Below are positions 1 through 6,973 of a stretch of DNA of 7,967 nt, piece by piece. The translations under genes and the position numbers were made by a program. The stretch spans positions 1-7,967 of the forward strand of contig DPEO01000006.1 of assembly GCA_003530935.1 (NCBI GenBank), written 5' to 3'. The stretch's first letter is position 1. Each line of letters begins with the position of its first letter. A model generated the notes under the pieces. The model ran no database searches. It was not told where the DNA came from and was given only the letters and a program-made list of their open reading frames with translations. Source of the DNA: Desulfomicrobiaceae bacterium. Its GTDB lineage: Bacteria; Desulfobacterota; Desulfovibrionia; Desulfovibrionales; Desulfomicrobiaceae.

Positions 1-1085
1 CTCTCGGAACGGTTGAGATCAATGGCCGGGAAGATGCGTTTGTCCGCCAAATGGCGATCCAGGTATATGTCGGCGTTGCCCGTGCCTTTGAACTCCTCAA
101 AGATCACTTCGTCCATACGCGAGCCGGTATCGATGAGGGCCGTGGAAATGATGGTCAGGCTGCCGCCTTCCTCCAGATTGCGGGCCGCGCCGAAAAAGCG
201 TTTGGGCCGCTGCAGGGCGTTGGCCTCGAGGCCGCCCGAAAGGACCCGGCCCGAAGACGGCGTGATGGTATTATAGGCGCGACCCAGACGCGTGATGGAG
301 TCGAGCAGGATGACCACATCGAACTTGCGCTCCACCAAACGCTTGGCCTTCTCCAGCACCATCTCCGCCACCTGGACGTGCCGTTGGGGCGGCTCGTCGA
401 AGGTGGAGCTCACCACCTCGCCGCGCACGGTGCGTTCCATGTCCGTGACCTCTTCCGGCCGCTCGTCGATAAGCAGCACGATGAGGTAGACTTCGGGGTG
501 ATTGGCGCTGATGGCATTGGCGATGGCCTGCAGGAGCATGGTCTTGCCCGTGCGCGGCGGAGCCACGATGAGCCCACGCTGGCCTTTACCGATGGGGGTC
601 ATGAGGTCGAGGATACGCGTGGAGTAGTTTTTATCCCCGTTTTCCAGGCGAAACTGCTGGTTGGGATAAATGGGCTTGAGGTTGTCAAAAAGAACTACTT
701 TTTTTGTCTCTTCCGGCGGCCGAAAGCAGATCTCCTTGACCTTGAGCAGCGCGAAATACTTTTCTCCATCCTTGGGTTGGCGGATCTGCCCCGAGACCAC
801 ATCTCCAGTACGCAGACCCAGGCGCCGAATCTGCGACGGAGAGACATAGATATCGTCCGGGCCAGGCATGTAACTGTACATGGGGGAGCGCAAAAATCCG
901 TATCCTTCCGGAAGGATCTCCAAGACACCTTCACTGAAGATGGCGCCGTTTTGGGCGCAACATGCTTGGAGAATCGCAAAAATGAGCTCCTGCTTGCGCA
1001 TGCCGCCCATGTTGTCGATATTGTAACGGCGCGCGATCTCCGCCAACTCAGACATGGATTTGGTTTTGAGTTCCGAAAGATTCAT
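1..1085 (-). CDS. rho: Transcription termination factor Rho (C-terminus cut by window edge)
   Basis: Rho is a hexameric RNA-dependent ATPase that loads on C-rich nascent RNA, moves 5' to 3' and releases RNA polymerase. About 361 codons are visible from ATG 1083-1085. That ATG is preceded by GAGG (1091-1094) with 5-nt spacing. The N-terminal helical domain (residues 1-50) is followed by the cold-shock-like RNA-binding domain (about 51-118, with GYGFLR at 61-66). The RecA-type ATPase core has Walker A APPRTGKT at 175-182, then DERPEEVTDM around the catalytic Glu, Walker B LLDSITR, and the R-loop segment GRVLSGG. Near the edge it reads FPAIDLNRS, just before the usual SGTR motif. The last five bases do not encode the expected Gly-Thr. 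E. coli Rho is 419 aa, so roughly 50-60 residues are missing. It lies downstream of carD after a 123-nt pyrimidine-rich leader. Family identity is certain. Confidence 0.98.
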   Translation of the reverse strand, partial: MNLSELKTKSMSELAEIARRYNIDNMGGMRKQELIFAILQACCAQNGAIFSEGVLEILPEGYGFLRSPMYSYMPGPDDIYVSPSQIRRLGLRTGDVVSGQIRQPKDGEKYFALLKVKEICFRPPEETKKVVLFDNLKPIYPNQQFRLENGDKNYSTRILDLMTPIGKGQRGLIVAPPRTGKTMLLQAIANAISANHPEVYLIVLLIDERPEEVTDMERTVRGEVVSSTFDEPPQRHVQVAEMVLEKAKRLVERKFDVVILLDSITRLGRAYNTITPSSGRVLSGGLEANALQRPKRFFGAARNLEEGGSLTIISTALIDTGSRMDEVIFEEFKGTGNADIYLDRHLADKRIFPAIDLNRSE

Positions 1086-1208
1086 GCTGGCCTCATGCGC
1101 CACACGGCGCCCCCTACGGGGCGCTGGGGCAGCAGCGTCGGGTTGGAAAAAAGAGGAACGAGACAAGGGGAAAAAATCGTGAAGCGATGCAAAAAAACAG
1201 AAAGGGGG
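1086..1208 (-). promoter_or_regulatory. rho leader: pyrimidine-rich tract and GC hairpin
   Basis: This is the untranslated gap between the carD stop and the rho ATG. Read on the minus strand, the upstream part (1141-1200) is strongly pyrimidine-rich, with about 19 C to 6 G, and has runs of T at 1191-1197 and 1171-1176. A perfect 7-bp GC hairpin follows: GCGCCCC at 1118-1124 and GGGGCGC at 1107-1113, loop GTAG. It sits 21 nt before the rho start codon. C-rich, G-poor RNA is what Rho binds, and rho genes in other bacteria are autoregulated through their leaders, so a rut-like autoregulatory role is a reasonable inference. The hairpin has no T-run after it and is not an intrinsic terminator. No clear -35/-10 pair was seen. 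Confidence 0.4.
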
Positions 1209-1748
1209 CTAATCCGCGGCTTCGTCGTCTTCGGCAGGATCGTCTTTGCCCGCCTGCAGAATATCGGCAAACAATTCCTCAATAGCCCTTTTAATCTCGG
1301 ACTGCTCTTTACCCAAGGCAAAAGCGAGTTCCAAAGACACAAGGTTCATGGCCTGTTCCAGAAGGCGGCGCTCACCAAAGGAGAGTTCCTTGTCCTTGCT
1401 GATCAGGATCAATTCCTTGAGCACGTAGGCCACGTCTTGCAGGACACTACTCTTGAGCTTCTCCGAGTATTCCCGATAACGACGATTCCAATTCTGTCCC
1501 GTGTACCCAGTAAAGTCCGAACGATCCCGCAGGAAATCGAAGATGGCCTCGGCCTGCTCCGCGGAATACACTTCTCGCAACCCCACGTTGGCGGCATTCT
1601 TCACCGGCACCATGAGGGTGACGTTGTTACTCAAAATGCGCACAATGATGAGTTCGGTGGGTACCCCCCCGATCTCCTGCGTCTCAATGCGCTCCACCCG
1701 CCCCACACCCTGGGCGGGATATACAACGAATTCACCAACGCCAAACAC
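1209..1748 (-). CDS. carD: CarD/CdnL-family RNA polymerase-binding transcription regulator
   Basis: CarD-family proteins bind the RNA polymerase beta subunit and stabilise the open promoter complex, often at rRNA and other housekeeping promoters. The product is 179 aa. The N-terminal RNAP-interacting domain (TRCF-like, about residues 1-65) carries VVYPAQGVG (8-16) and the conserved NNVTLMVPVKNA stretch. The helical C-terminal DNA-binding domain (about 70-165) contains NWNRRYRE at 87-94; W87 is in the place of the Trp that wedges the upstream fork in characterised members. The tail is acidic (DDPAEDDEAAD). I chose GTG 1746-1748 because GGAGG lies 5 nt upstream and the protein then begins MFGVGEFVVYPAQG, like relatives. 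An in-frame GTG at 1784 would add 12 residues but has no ribosome site. It follows pth by 84 nt and precedes rho. It is longer than mycobacterial CarD (about 162 aa). The symbol follows the family name. Confidence 0.93.
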   Translation of the reverse strand: MFGVGEFVVYPAQGVGRVERIETQEIGGVPTELIIVRILSNNVTLMVPVKNAANVGLREVYSAEQAEAIFDFLRDRSDFTGYTGQNWNRRYREYSEKLKSSVLQDVAYVLKELILISKDKELSFGERRLLEQAMNLVSLELAFALGKEQSEIKRAIEELFADILQAGKDDPAEDDEAAD

Positions 1749-1752
1749 AGGC

Positions 1753-1758
1753 ACCTCC
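1753..1758 (-). promoter_or_regulatory. Shine-Dalgarno GGAGGT that sets the carD start
   Basis: The minus strand reads GGAGGT, then four bases, then GTG TTT GGC. This strong site lies inside the longer ORF that starts at 1784, which argues for the GTG at 1746-1748 as the true start. Confidence 0.7.
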
Positions 1759-1814
1759 ACACGGGATGGCTTACCGGAAAACACACGATGTGTATTTTTG
1801 ATATCCTAAACAGC

Positions 1815-1832
1815 AGGCGGAGTCTACCGCCT
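1815..1832 (-). other. Hairpin directly after the pth stop codon
   Basis: Immediately after the pth TGA (1833-1835) the minus strand reads AGGCGG, loop TAGACT, CCGCCT: a perfect 6-bp GC-rich stem. Only GCTGTTTAGG follows, so the T-tract needed for a good intrinsic terminator is missing. It may protect the 3' end, give partial termination, or mark a processing site between pth and carD. The AT-rich stretch after it (about 1785-1811) is the only part of this gap that could hold a carD promoter. A TAGACT / 17 nt / TATCAA pairing matches the consensus in only 4 of 6 positions in each box, so I do not call it. Confidence 0.4.
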
Positions 1833-2426
1833 TCAGCGACTATGCAGCCAACGGGTCGCTGCCTCAAGGCCATCGGCGCAGTACCGCAGCACCGCGTCCC
1901 GCGCCAAGGCGACACTTTCCTGGAGCACCTCTCGCTCCCCAGGGGAAAACGTCTGCAGCACGTAATCCGCCCCAGACATCCCCGCAGGCGGTCGGCCGAT
2001 GCCGATACGAAGCCGGATAAAATCGCGACTGCCCAGAGTCTCGGCCACGGATTTGAGGCCATTATGTCCGGCCAGTCCTCCGCCGGCCTTGAAGCGCACC
2101 GTCCCCAAAGGCAGATCGAGTTCGTCGTGAAGCACGAGGACCTGCTGCGGGGAAACTCCATGTTTGCGCACTGGACGGGCAAGAGCCTGACCACTCAAAT
2201 TCATGTAGGTCATGGGCTTGAGAACCAGCCACCGCCGAGCACCATGATCCTCGCTGACGTCCCACGCCTGCGCAAGCTGCCCATCCCGAAACGAACATGC
2301 CGCCCCCGGGGCATGGAGCCAGTACGCCACCAGCGCGTCCACCACTAAAAATCCACAATTGTGACGCGTTGTTACATAGCGAGGCCCCGGGTTCCCGAGG
2401 CCTGCTATAATACCAGTATACGCCAT
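1833..2426 (-). CDS. pth: Peptidyl-tRNA hydrolase
   Basis: The enzyme cleaves the ester bond of peptidyl-tRNAs that drop off ribosomes, recycling tRNA in the cytosol. The 197-aa product is close to the family norm (E. coli 194). Key residues by alignment to E. coli: N12 in GLGNPG (9-14), catalytic H22 in TRHNCGF, KPMTYMNLSG at 70-79 with N76, D101 in HDELDLPLG, and GGGLAGHNGLKS (115-126) with N122. The start ATG 2424-2426 gives the expected short N-terminus (MAYTGIIAGLGNPG), although I see no good Shine-Dalgarno before it. Translation may rely on coupling to rplY, which ends only 26 nt upstream. The rplY-pth pairing is a common bacterial arrangement. Confidence 0.97.
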   Translation of the reverse strand: MAYTGIIAGLGNPGPRYVTTRHNCGFLVVDALVAYWLHAPGAACSFRDGQLAQAWDVSEDHGARRWLVLKPMTYMNLSGQALARPVRKHGVSPQQVLVLHDELDLPLGTVRFKAGGGLAGHNGLKSVAETLGSRDFIRLRIGIGRPPAGMSGADYVLQTFSPGEREVLQESVALARDAVLRYCADGLEAATRWLHSR

Positions 2427-2452
2427 AACGGCACGACAATGCGCAAGAAGAA

Positions 2453-3043
2453 CTAGGCCGCCGCTTCTTCTTTTTCTTCCTTGACGACCCCACGGCCACC
2501 AGCAATGGCCAAGACGGCGAAAGAACGGTCAAAGAGCACCTGTACGCCTTCCGGCACAGGCAATTGATCCACCATGAGTTTGTCACCGATATTCATTTCC
2601 GTGACATCCACAGTGATGGCGTCAGGGATGAGATGGGGCAGACAACGAACAGCCACTTTCTCCCGGTACACGGCCAGCTTACCGCCCAACACCACACCTT
2701 TGGCACGGCCCACCACGACCAGCGGCACCATCACATCCACCGGCTTGTCCAGGTCAATACCCCAAAGATCCACATGGACATAAACCCGCTTATAGGGATG
2801 CGTCTTGAGCTCCTTGATGATCACCGGCCGCTCCGTGCCATCCTCCAGGGTCATGGCCAACGGTTTGGAATAACGCACCGCCTCAAACGCCTTGGCCAGG
2901 GCCTTGGCATCCACCACCAGGGGGATATTCTCCCCAGAAGGAGAGTAAAACACCCCAGGAACTGCCCCCTGAGCCCGCAGTCGGGCACACGCACCCTTCC
3001 CCAACTCGGTGCGGCGGGCAACCTGCAAACGTGTAAGTTCCAT
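2453..3043 (-). CDS. rplY: 50S ribosomal protein L25 (long CTC/TL5 type)
   Basis: L25 binds 5S rRNA in the large ribosomal subunit. At 196 aa this is the long, two-domain general-stress (CTC/TL5) form rather than the short E. coli protein (94 aa). The N-terminal 5S-binding domain (about 1-94) has GKGACARLRAQGAVPGVFY at 15-33 and HPYKRVYVHVDLWGI at 82-96, the counterpart of the family motif HPxKxxxxHVDF. The C-terminal beta domain (about 97-183) ends in a charged tail (KEEKEEAAA). The start is ATG 3041-3043 with AAGGAG (3051-3056) 7 nt before it. It sits between prs (32-nt gap) and pth (26-nt gap), consistent with one transcript. Confidence 0.96.
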   Translation of the reverse strand: MELTRLQVARRTELGKGACARLRAQGAVPGVFYSPSGENIPLVVDAKALAKAFEAVRYSKPLAMTLEDGTERPVIIKELKTHPYKRVYVHVDLWGIDLDKPVDVMVPLVVVGRAKGVVLGGKLAVYREKVAVRCLPHLIPDAITVDVTEMNIGDKLMVDQLPVPEGVQVLFDRSFAVLAIAGGRGVVKEEKEEAAA

Positions 3044-3075
3044 TGATAAGCTCCTTGATTAGCTCTTCCCCAAGC

Positions 3076-4020
3076 CTACTGAAAAAGCACGCTCACCGAC
3101 GATTCCGAGTGGATGTTATGGATCGCCTTGGCGAGCAGGCTCCCCACGGAGACCACGACGAATTTGTCGCTCTCAGCGGCCTTGGGATTGAGCGGAATGG
3201 TATCCGTAACAATGACTTTAGAAAACGAAGAGGCCAGCAAGCGGTCCACGGCCGGACCAGAGAGCACGGGATGGGTCGCACATGCCACCACATCCTCGGC
3301 CCCTTGCTCCGCCAAAAGACTCCCAGCCTCGGTCATGGTGCCCGCGGTGTCGATCATGTCGTCAAGCACCACGGCGATTTTCCCTTTGACGTCACCGATG
3401 ACGTGCATGGCATGGGCCTGGTTGGGAGAGTCACGGCGCTTGTCCACGATGGCCAGCCCCACGCCCAAACGCTTGGCATACGCCCGAGCACGCTCGGTCC
3501 CGCCGGCATCCGGGGAAACGATGACCAAGTTGGGTCCAAGACCCCGCAGGGTCTCCAACAGCACCTGGGCGGCGTAGAGATTGTCCACTGGACAATCGAA
3601 AAACCCCTGGATCTGACCGGAATGGAGGTCCACGGTGAGCACCCGATGCACCCCAGCCACAGAGATGAAGTCCGCCACCATCTTGGCGCTGATGGGCACC
3701 CGAGGGACCACCTTGCGGTCCTGGCGGGCATACCCGAAATAAGGAATCACCGCGGTCACCCGGCTCGCGCTGGCACGCTTCAACGCGTCCAGCATGAGAC
3801 AGAGCTCCATGAGGTTGTGATTCACCGGCGAACAAGTGGGTTGCACCACGTACACGTCGTCACCGCGGACGTTGTCGCTGATCTCCACCCGAATCTCGCC
3901 GTCACTGAAGGTACTCACCAGCGCCGGCGTCAACTTGCATCCAAGATGGTCACAAATCTTTTCCGCCAAGGCCGGATTGGCCGTACCGGTGAGGATTTTG
4001 AGCTCGCCTCGATGCGGCAT
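3076..4020 (-). CDS. prs: Ribose-phosphate pyrophosphokinase (PRPP synthetase)
   Basis: The enzyme transfers pyrophosphate from ATP to ribose 5-phosphate, giving PRPP for purine, pyrimidine, NAD, His and Trp synthesis. The 314-aa product matches the class I length (E. coli 315). Visible motifs: FSDGE at 38-42; the ATP-binding segment YFGYARQDRK at 94-103; H133 in VDLHSGQIQGFF; the ribose-5-phosphate loop DAGGTERARAYAKRLG from 171; the catalytic flexible-loop residues KRR at 194-196; and the PRPP-binding signature VVLDDMIDTAGT at 217-228. The start ATG 4018-4020 follows AAGGA with good spacing. tRNA-Gln lies 57 nt upstream and rplY 32 nt downstream. All catalytic motifs are intact. Confidence 0.98.
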   Translation of the reverse strand: MPHRGELKILTGTANPALAEKICDHLGCKLTPALVSTFSDGEIRVEISDNVRGDDVYVVQPTCSPVNHNLMELCLMLDALKRASASRVTAVIPYFGYARQDRKVVPRVPISAKMVADFISVAGVHRVLTVDLHSGQIQGFFDCPVDNLYAAQVLLETLRGLGPNLVIVSPDAGGTERARAYAKRLGVGLAIVDKRRDSPNQAHAMHVIGDVKGKIAVVLDDMIDTAGTMTEAGSLLAEQGAEDVVACATHPVLSGPAVDRLLASSFSKVIVTDTIPLNPKAAESDKFVVVSVGSLLAKAIHNIHSESSVSVLFQ

Positions 4021-4077
4021 AGGACGTTTCCTTGAAAATATCGGCTAAGTGTGCATGCAGAAGAGCGAAAAAATAAT

Positions 4078-4153
4078 TGGCTGGGGCGGGAGGATTCGAA
4101 CCTCCGAATGACGGACCCAAAACCCGTTGCCTTGCCAGCTTGGCGACACCCCA
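4078..4153 (-). tRNA. tRNA-Gln (anticodon UUG), CCA encoded
   Basis: On the minus strand a full cloverleaf folds from 4153 down. The acceptor stem TGGGGTG pairs with CGCCCCA with one G-U; the discriminator is G (4081) and CCA is encoded at 4078-4080. The anticodon stem ACGGG/TCCGT holds loop TTTTGGG at 4116-4122, so the anticodon is TTG (4118-4120), reading CAA/CAG. The T arm is GGAGG, TTCGAAT, CCTCC. The body closely resembles E. coli tRNA-Gln (TGGGGTGTCGCCAAGC at the 5' end). The 5' end lies only 4 nt after the ispE stop, and prs follows 57 nt later, so it is probably cut from an mRNA by RNase P and 3' processing enzymes. Confidence 0.97.
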
Positions 4154-4157
4154 GCAC

Positions 4158-5012
4158 CTATGTATATGCCGACGCCCCCGGAGGCACCTCGTGCCACCCT
4201 GCCTGCCACTTCTCCACCCAGCGCCGCGCCGCAGCGCTGGCCTTGGCAGAGGCAAACAGGGCAAAAAGGTTGGAGCCCGACCCGCTCATGACGCAGGAGA
4301 TCGCTCCAGACTCCAGCACCGCCGCCTTGATGCGGCCGATGACCGGGAAGCGCGCAAAGACCACCTCCTCGAAGTCATTCCACAAGACAGGTGGCTTGGC
4401 CAAGGCGGCCTCTTTATCGGGGGCGGACCTGGGTGTCAAGAGCGAAGCCGCCTCGTCCCAGCGCCGGTAGGCCCAAGCGGTATTGACCCGCACCCGGGGG
4501 CTGATGATCACCCGCGCATAATCATCCAAGTGCAGATCCACCGGCTCCATGCACTCGCCGATCCCCGTGATCCATGCAGGCCGCCCCAAAAGAAAAAATG
4601 GCACGTCCGCGCCCACTTGAGCGGCCACACTCCGTAGCCGCTGCGGACCAAGGGCCTGGGTCTGCTGGTCAAGCCAGGAAAGGAGCGCCGCCGCATTGCT
4701 GCTCCCGCCGCCGAGACCCGCTCCCACCGGAATCCGCTTTTCCAGACGCACCACGAGCCCCGGAGCGCTACCTGCGGCAGCCACGTAGGCATGGTACGCT
4801 TTGGCCAAGATGTTCTTCTGCCCCCGCAAGAACGGAAGACGGCAGGAGACAGTAATGCCGGGCTCCCGCCGTACTTCCACATGCAGCGTGTCTGCGGGCA
4901 CGGGCATGGGGTAGAAGAGGCTCTCGATGGTATGCATGCCATCGGGGCGTCTCCCGGTAATACGCAGATAGAGATTGACCTTGCAGCCGGCCCGCAGCGT
5001 TGCCGTCGTCAT
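4158..5012 (-). CDS. ispE: 4-diphosphocytidyl-2-C-methyl-D-erythritol kinase
   Basis: IspE phosphorylates the 2-hydroxyl of CDP-methylerythritol in the MEP route to isoprenoids. The 284-aa product equals the usual length (E. coli 283). GHMP-kinase features in order: K11 in AGCKVNLYL; DGMHTIESLF at 24-33; the glycine-rich ATP loop PVGAGLGGGSSNAAAL at 95-110; catalytic D136 in GADVPFFL; and the C-terminal MSGSGSNLF at 242-250. The ORF is open 52 codons further upstream, but that stretch is the htrA end read in another frame. ATG 5010-5012 gives the canonical N-terminus. It begins 4 nt after the htrA stop with no strong ribosome site of its own, which suggests translational coupling. Its stop lies 4 nt before tRNA-Gln. 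Confidence 0.96.
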   Translation of the reverse strand: MTTATLRAGCKVNLYLRITGRRPDGMHTIESLFYPMPVPADTLHVEVRREPGITVSCRLPFLRGQKNILAKAYHAYVAAAGSAPGLVVRLEKRIPVGAGLGGGSSNAAALLSWLDQQTQALGPQRLRSVAAQVGADVPFFLLGRPAWITGIGECMEPVDLHLDDYARVIISPRVRVNTAWAYRRWDEAASLLTPRSAPDKEAALAKPPVLWNDFEEVVFARFPVIGRIKAAVLESGAISCVMSGSGSNLFALFASAKASAAARRWVEKWQAGWHEVPPGASAYT

Positions 5013-5016
5013 GTCT

Positions 5017-6417
5017 TTACGAGAGCGGGATGGTGTGCAGGACCACGCGGCGCCCGCGCTGCACCAAGAGCATGAGCACTCCCTTGTCTTGGCTTTGCGC
5101 AGCAATGACCTGAGCCAAGTCCTCCACTGAGGTGAGCGCCTGACCGTTGGCTTCCAAGAGTACGTCACCAGGGCGGATCCCGGCCTGGGCCGCCACGGAC
5201 CTGCGGGCGACTTCTTCCACGATGAGTCCGCTGCTCCCCTGCAGCCCCTTGACCTCCCGACGGGTCACGGGGCGGACCTTCATGCCCAGGGTCTCTTCCA
5301 CGTTTGCGCCGTCACTGGCGGCCACACGCCGGGCGTTGCGCTCCTCCAAGGTCACGGTGACTTTTTCCACCTTGCCCTTGCGCCACAGCGAGACCTCCAC
5401 TTTCTCGCCCGGGGCCATGGCCCCCACCCGGCGGGTGAGGTCCGACGAACTGGAGATCGGCTCCCCGTCCAGGGCAATGATTACGTCCCCGGCATGAATC
5501 CCCGCCTTATCCGCCGGATCCCCGGGCGTCACCGAAGCCACCAGCGCACCTGCGGCCTTGGAGAGCCCCAAGGTGCGGGCGACCTTCTCATCCACGTCCT
5601 GAATGGAGACCCCCAGCCAGCCGCGGCGCACGGTTTTGTACTGCCGCAATTGGTCGATCACCTGACGGGCCCAATTGCTGGGGATGGCAAAACCGATGCC
5701 TTGGCCAGAGGCGATAATGGCCGTGTTGATGCCAATCACCTCGCCGCTTCCGTTGATGAGCGGCCCCCCGCTGTTGCCCGGGTTGATGGAGGCGTCGGTC
5801 TGGATGAAACTGTCGTACGGCCCGGAGCCGATGTTCCGCCCCTTGGCGCTGACAATGCCGGCCGTGACTGTATGGTCCAGCCCAAAGGGATTGCCGATGG
5901 CCATCACCCATTCCCCCACCCGCAGGCGGTCGGAATCGCCAAACTCAAGGACCGGCAACGGTGCCGTGGCGTTGATCTTGATCAGGGCCAAATCCGTCTC
6001 CGGATCCGTCCCGACCACTTCAGCGTCGTAACTCTCTTCTTTGCCTTCCCGGCGCTGGATGTTCACGGTGATGGAGTCCGCGCCCTCCACGACGTGATTA
6101 TTGGTCACGATATAACCGTCTGCAGAGATGATGAAGCCCGATCCCAAGGAACGCTGCTCCCGATTGGGCATCTGATCCCCGAAAAACCGCTCAAACTGAT
6201 CGAAAAAATCCTGGAAAGGATCGCCCTGTCCTCCCCGGGGAAGGCGGCGTAAAAATTGCCCCATAGGATTTTCCACCACCTTGCGGGTGCTGATGTTCAC
6301 CACCGCAGGTCCGGCCTTCTCCGCCAAACGCACAAAGTCCGGCACGTCCGCCGCGATGGCCGCCACAGCCCAGATCCAGCACACCAAAAAGCCCAGGCCG
6401 TATCTCCATGCACGCAT
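5017..6417 (-). CDS. Periplasmic Do-family serine protease (HtrA/DegQ/MucD-like)
   Basis: HtrA proteases degrade or hold misfolded proteins in the periplasm. The 466-aa product starts at ATG 6415-6417, 6 nt after a very good ribosome site (AAGGAGGA, 6424-6431). It opens with a signal peptide: MRAWR, a hydrophobic core, then VAAIAA with cleavage near residue 22-23. The trypsin-like domain carries the catalytic triad H108 (NNHVVEGAD), D142 (ETDLALIKI) and S216 (GNSGGPL). Two PDZ domains follow: about 265-355, with WLGVSIQDV and AGIHAGDVIIALDGEP, and about 375-462, with AGIRPGDVLLEANGQ. The order signal, protease, PDZ, PDZ and the length fit DegP/DegQ/MucD. I cannot tell which orthologue it is, so no symbol is given. 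The open frame upstream to 6498 has no ribosome site and would bury the signal peptide. No sigma-32 or sigma-E type promoter was evident in the 88-nt gap to rimI. Confidence 0.96.
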   Translation of the reverse strand: MRAWRYGLGFLVCWIWAVAAIAADVPDFVRLAEKAGPAVVNISTRKVVENPMGQFLRRLPRGGQGDPFQDFFDQFERFFGDQMPNREQRSLGSGFIISADGYIVTNNHVVEGADSITVNIQRREGKEESYDAEVVGTDPETDLALIKINATAPLPVLEFGDSDRLRVGEWVMAIGNPFGLDHTVTAGIVSAKGRNIGSGPYDSFIQTDASINPGNSGGPLINGSGEVIGINTAIIASGQGIGFAIPSNWARQVIDQLRQYKTVRRGWLGVSIQDVDEKVARTLGLSKAAGALVASVTPGDPADKAGIHAGDVIIALDGEPISSSSDLTRRVGAMAPGEKVEVSLWRKGKVEKVTVTLEERNARRVAASDGANVEETLGMKVRPVTRREVKGLQGSSGLIVEEVARRSVAAQAGIRPGDVLLEANGQALTSVEDLAQVIAAQSQDKGVLMLLVQRGRRVVLHTIPLS

Positions 6418-6505
6418 ATCCGGTCCTCCTTCGGTTATTTCGGTACGGACGAACGATGGAACCACCTCTAACCATTTTCCGCCGCCTGGCAACCACAAGC
6501 CCTGC

Positions 6506-6973
6506 TTACCCGCAGCGCTGCTGCGCCTCGCCCCATATCAGCACCAAGGCGTCTTCCACAGGATCGGTATAGTACCGAGGCCGGCGGCCGCACGGCACAA
6601 ATCCGCAGCGCGCATACAGCCCAAGCGCCGCGGCGTTGCCTTCCCGCACCTCGAGCATCACCCGCACCACCCCCGAGCGCCCCCACGCCTCCAGGGCCGC
6701 CTGCACCAACGCCCCACCGATGCCGCGACGCCGCCAGGAAGGATGCACCGCCAGATTGACGATTTCCGCCTCCTGCCCCAAAACCGTGCCCACCACGAAG
6801 CCCACGAGCTCACGGACCACCGCCCCGGCGGCCCATGAGCTGGGCTGGGCTAAAAACCGACCGTAGGTATCCGCACTCCAGGCCGAGGGGAACACCATCT
6901 GCTCCAGCGCGGCCACCGCCGCCGCCTCGTCCTCCCGGAGCCGGACGATACGCCAGGAATCCCTATGCCCCAT
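6506..6973 (-). CDS. rimI: Ribosomal-protein S18-alanine N-acetyltransferase RimI (GNAT family)
   Basis: RimI acetylates the N-terminal alanine of ribosomal protein S18 using acetyl-CoA. The 155-aa product matches family length (E. coli 148). It has the N-terminal segment ALEQMVFPSAWS (22-33), the acetyl-CoA-binding motif A NLAVHPSWRRRGIGGALV at 73-90 with RRRGIG as the Q/RxxGxG/A loop, and the C-terminal RimI signature NAAALGLYARCGF followed by GRRPRYYTDPVEDALVL with the conserved YY and EDA. ATG 6971-6973 is supported by AAGGA (6981-6985) 7 nt upstream. The frame is open to 7549, but that extension is antisense to the Nudix gene. The start codon overlaps the start of the divergent gene. An unspecialised GNAT enzyme is the main alternative. 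Confidence 0.9.
   Translation of the reverse strand: MGHRDSWRIVRLREDEAAAVAALEQMVFPSAWSADTYGRFLAQPSSWAAGAVVRELVGFVVGTVLGQEAEIVNLAVHPSWRRRGIGGALVQAALEAWGRSGVVRVMLEVREGNAAALGLYARCGFVPCGRRPRYYTDPVEDALVLIWGEAQQRCG

Noticed and set aside
1168..1190. Possible terminator after carD: minus strand ATCG CTTCA CGAT followed by T6.
   Set aside because: The stem is only 4 bp with two A-T pairs; too weak to call.
1781..1793. Small palindrome ACACA-CGA-TGTGT with T-runs on both sides near the carD start.
   Set aside because: Five mostly A-T pairs with a 3-nt loop; not stable enough to call a terminator, and no known operator is recognised.
51..2348. A 765-codon open frame on the plus strand opposite rho, carD and pth.
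   Set aside because: It is an antisense shadow produced by GC-rich codon bias. It runs across three well-recognised minus-strand genes and their gaps, and the translation resembles no family.
3043..4035. A 330-codon plus-strand frame opposite prs.
   Set aside because: prs on the minus strand is complete with all its motifs; the plus frame has no recognisable domain and is a shadow.
4060..4077. T-rich run just after tRNA-Gln (minus strand ATTATTTTTT) as an intrinsic terminator.
   Set aside because: The nearest strong stem is the T arm, about 17 nt away, and no hairpin abuts the T-run. More likely a processing region before prs.
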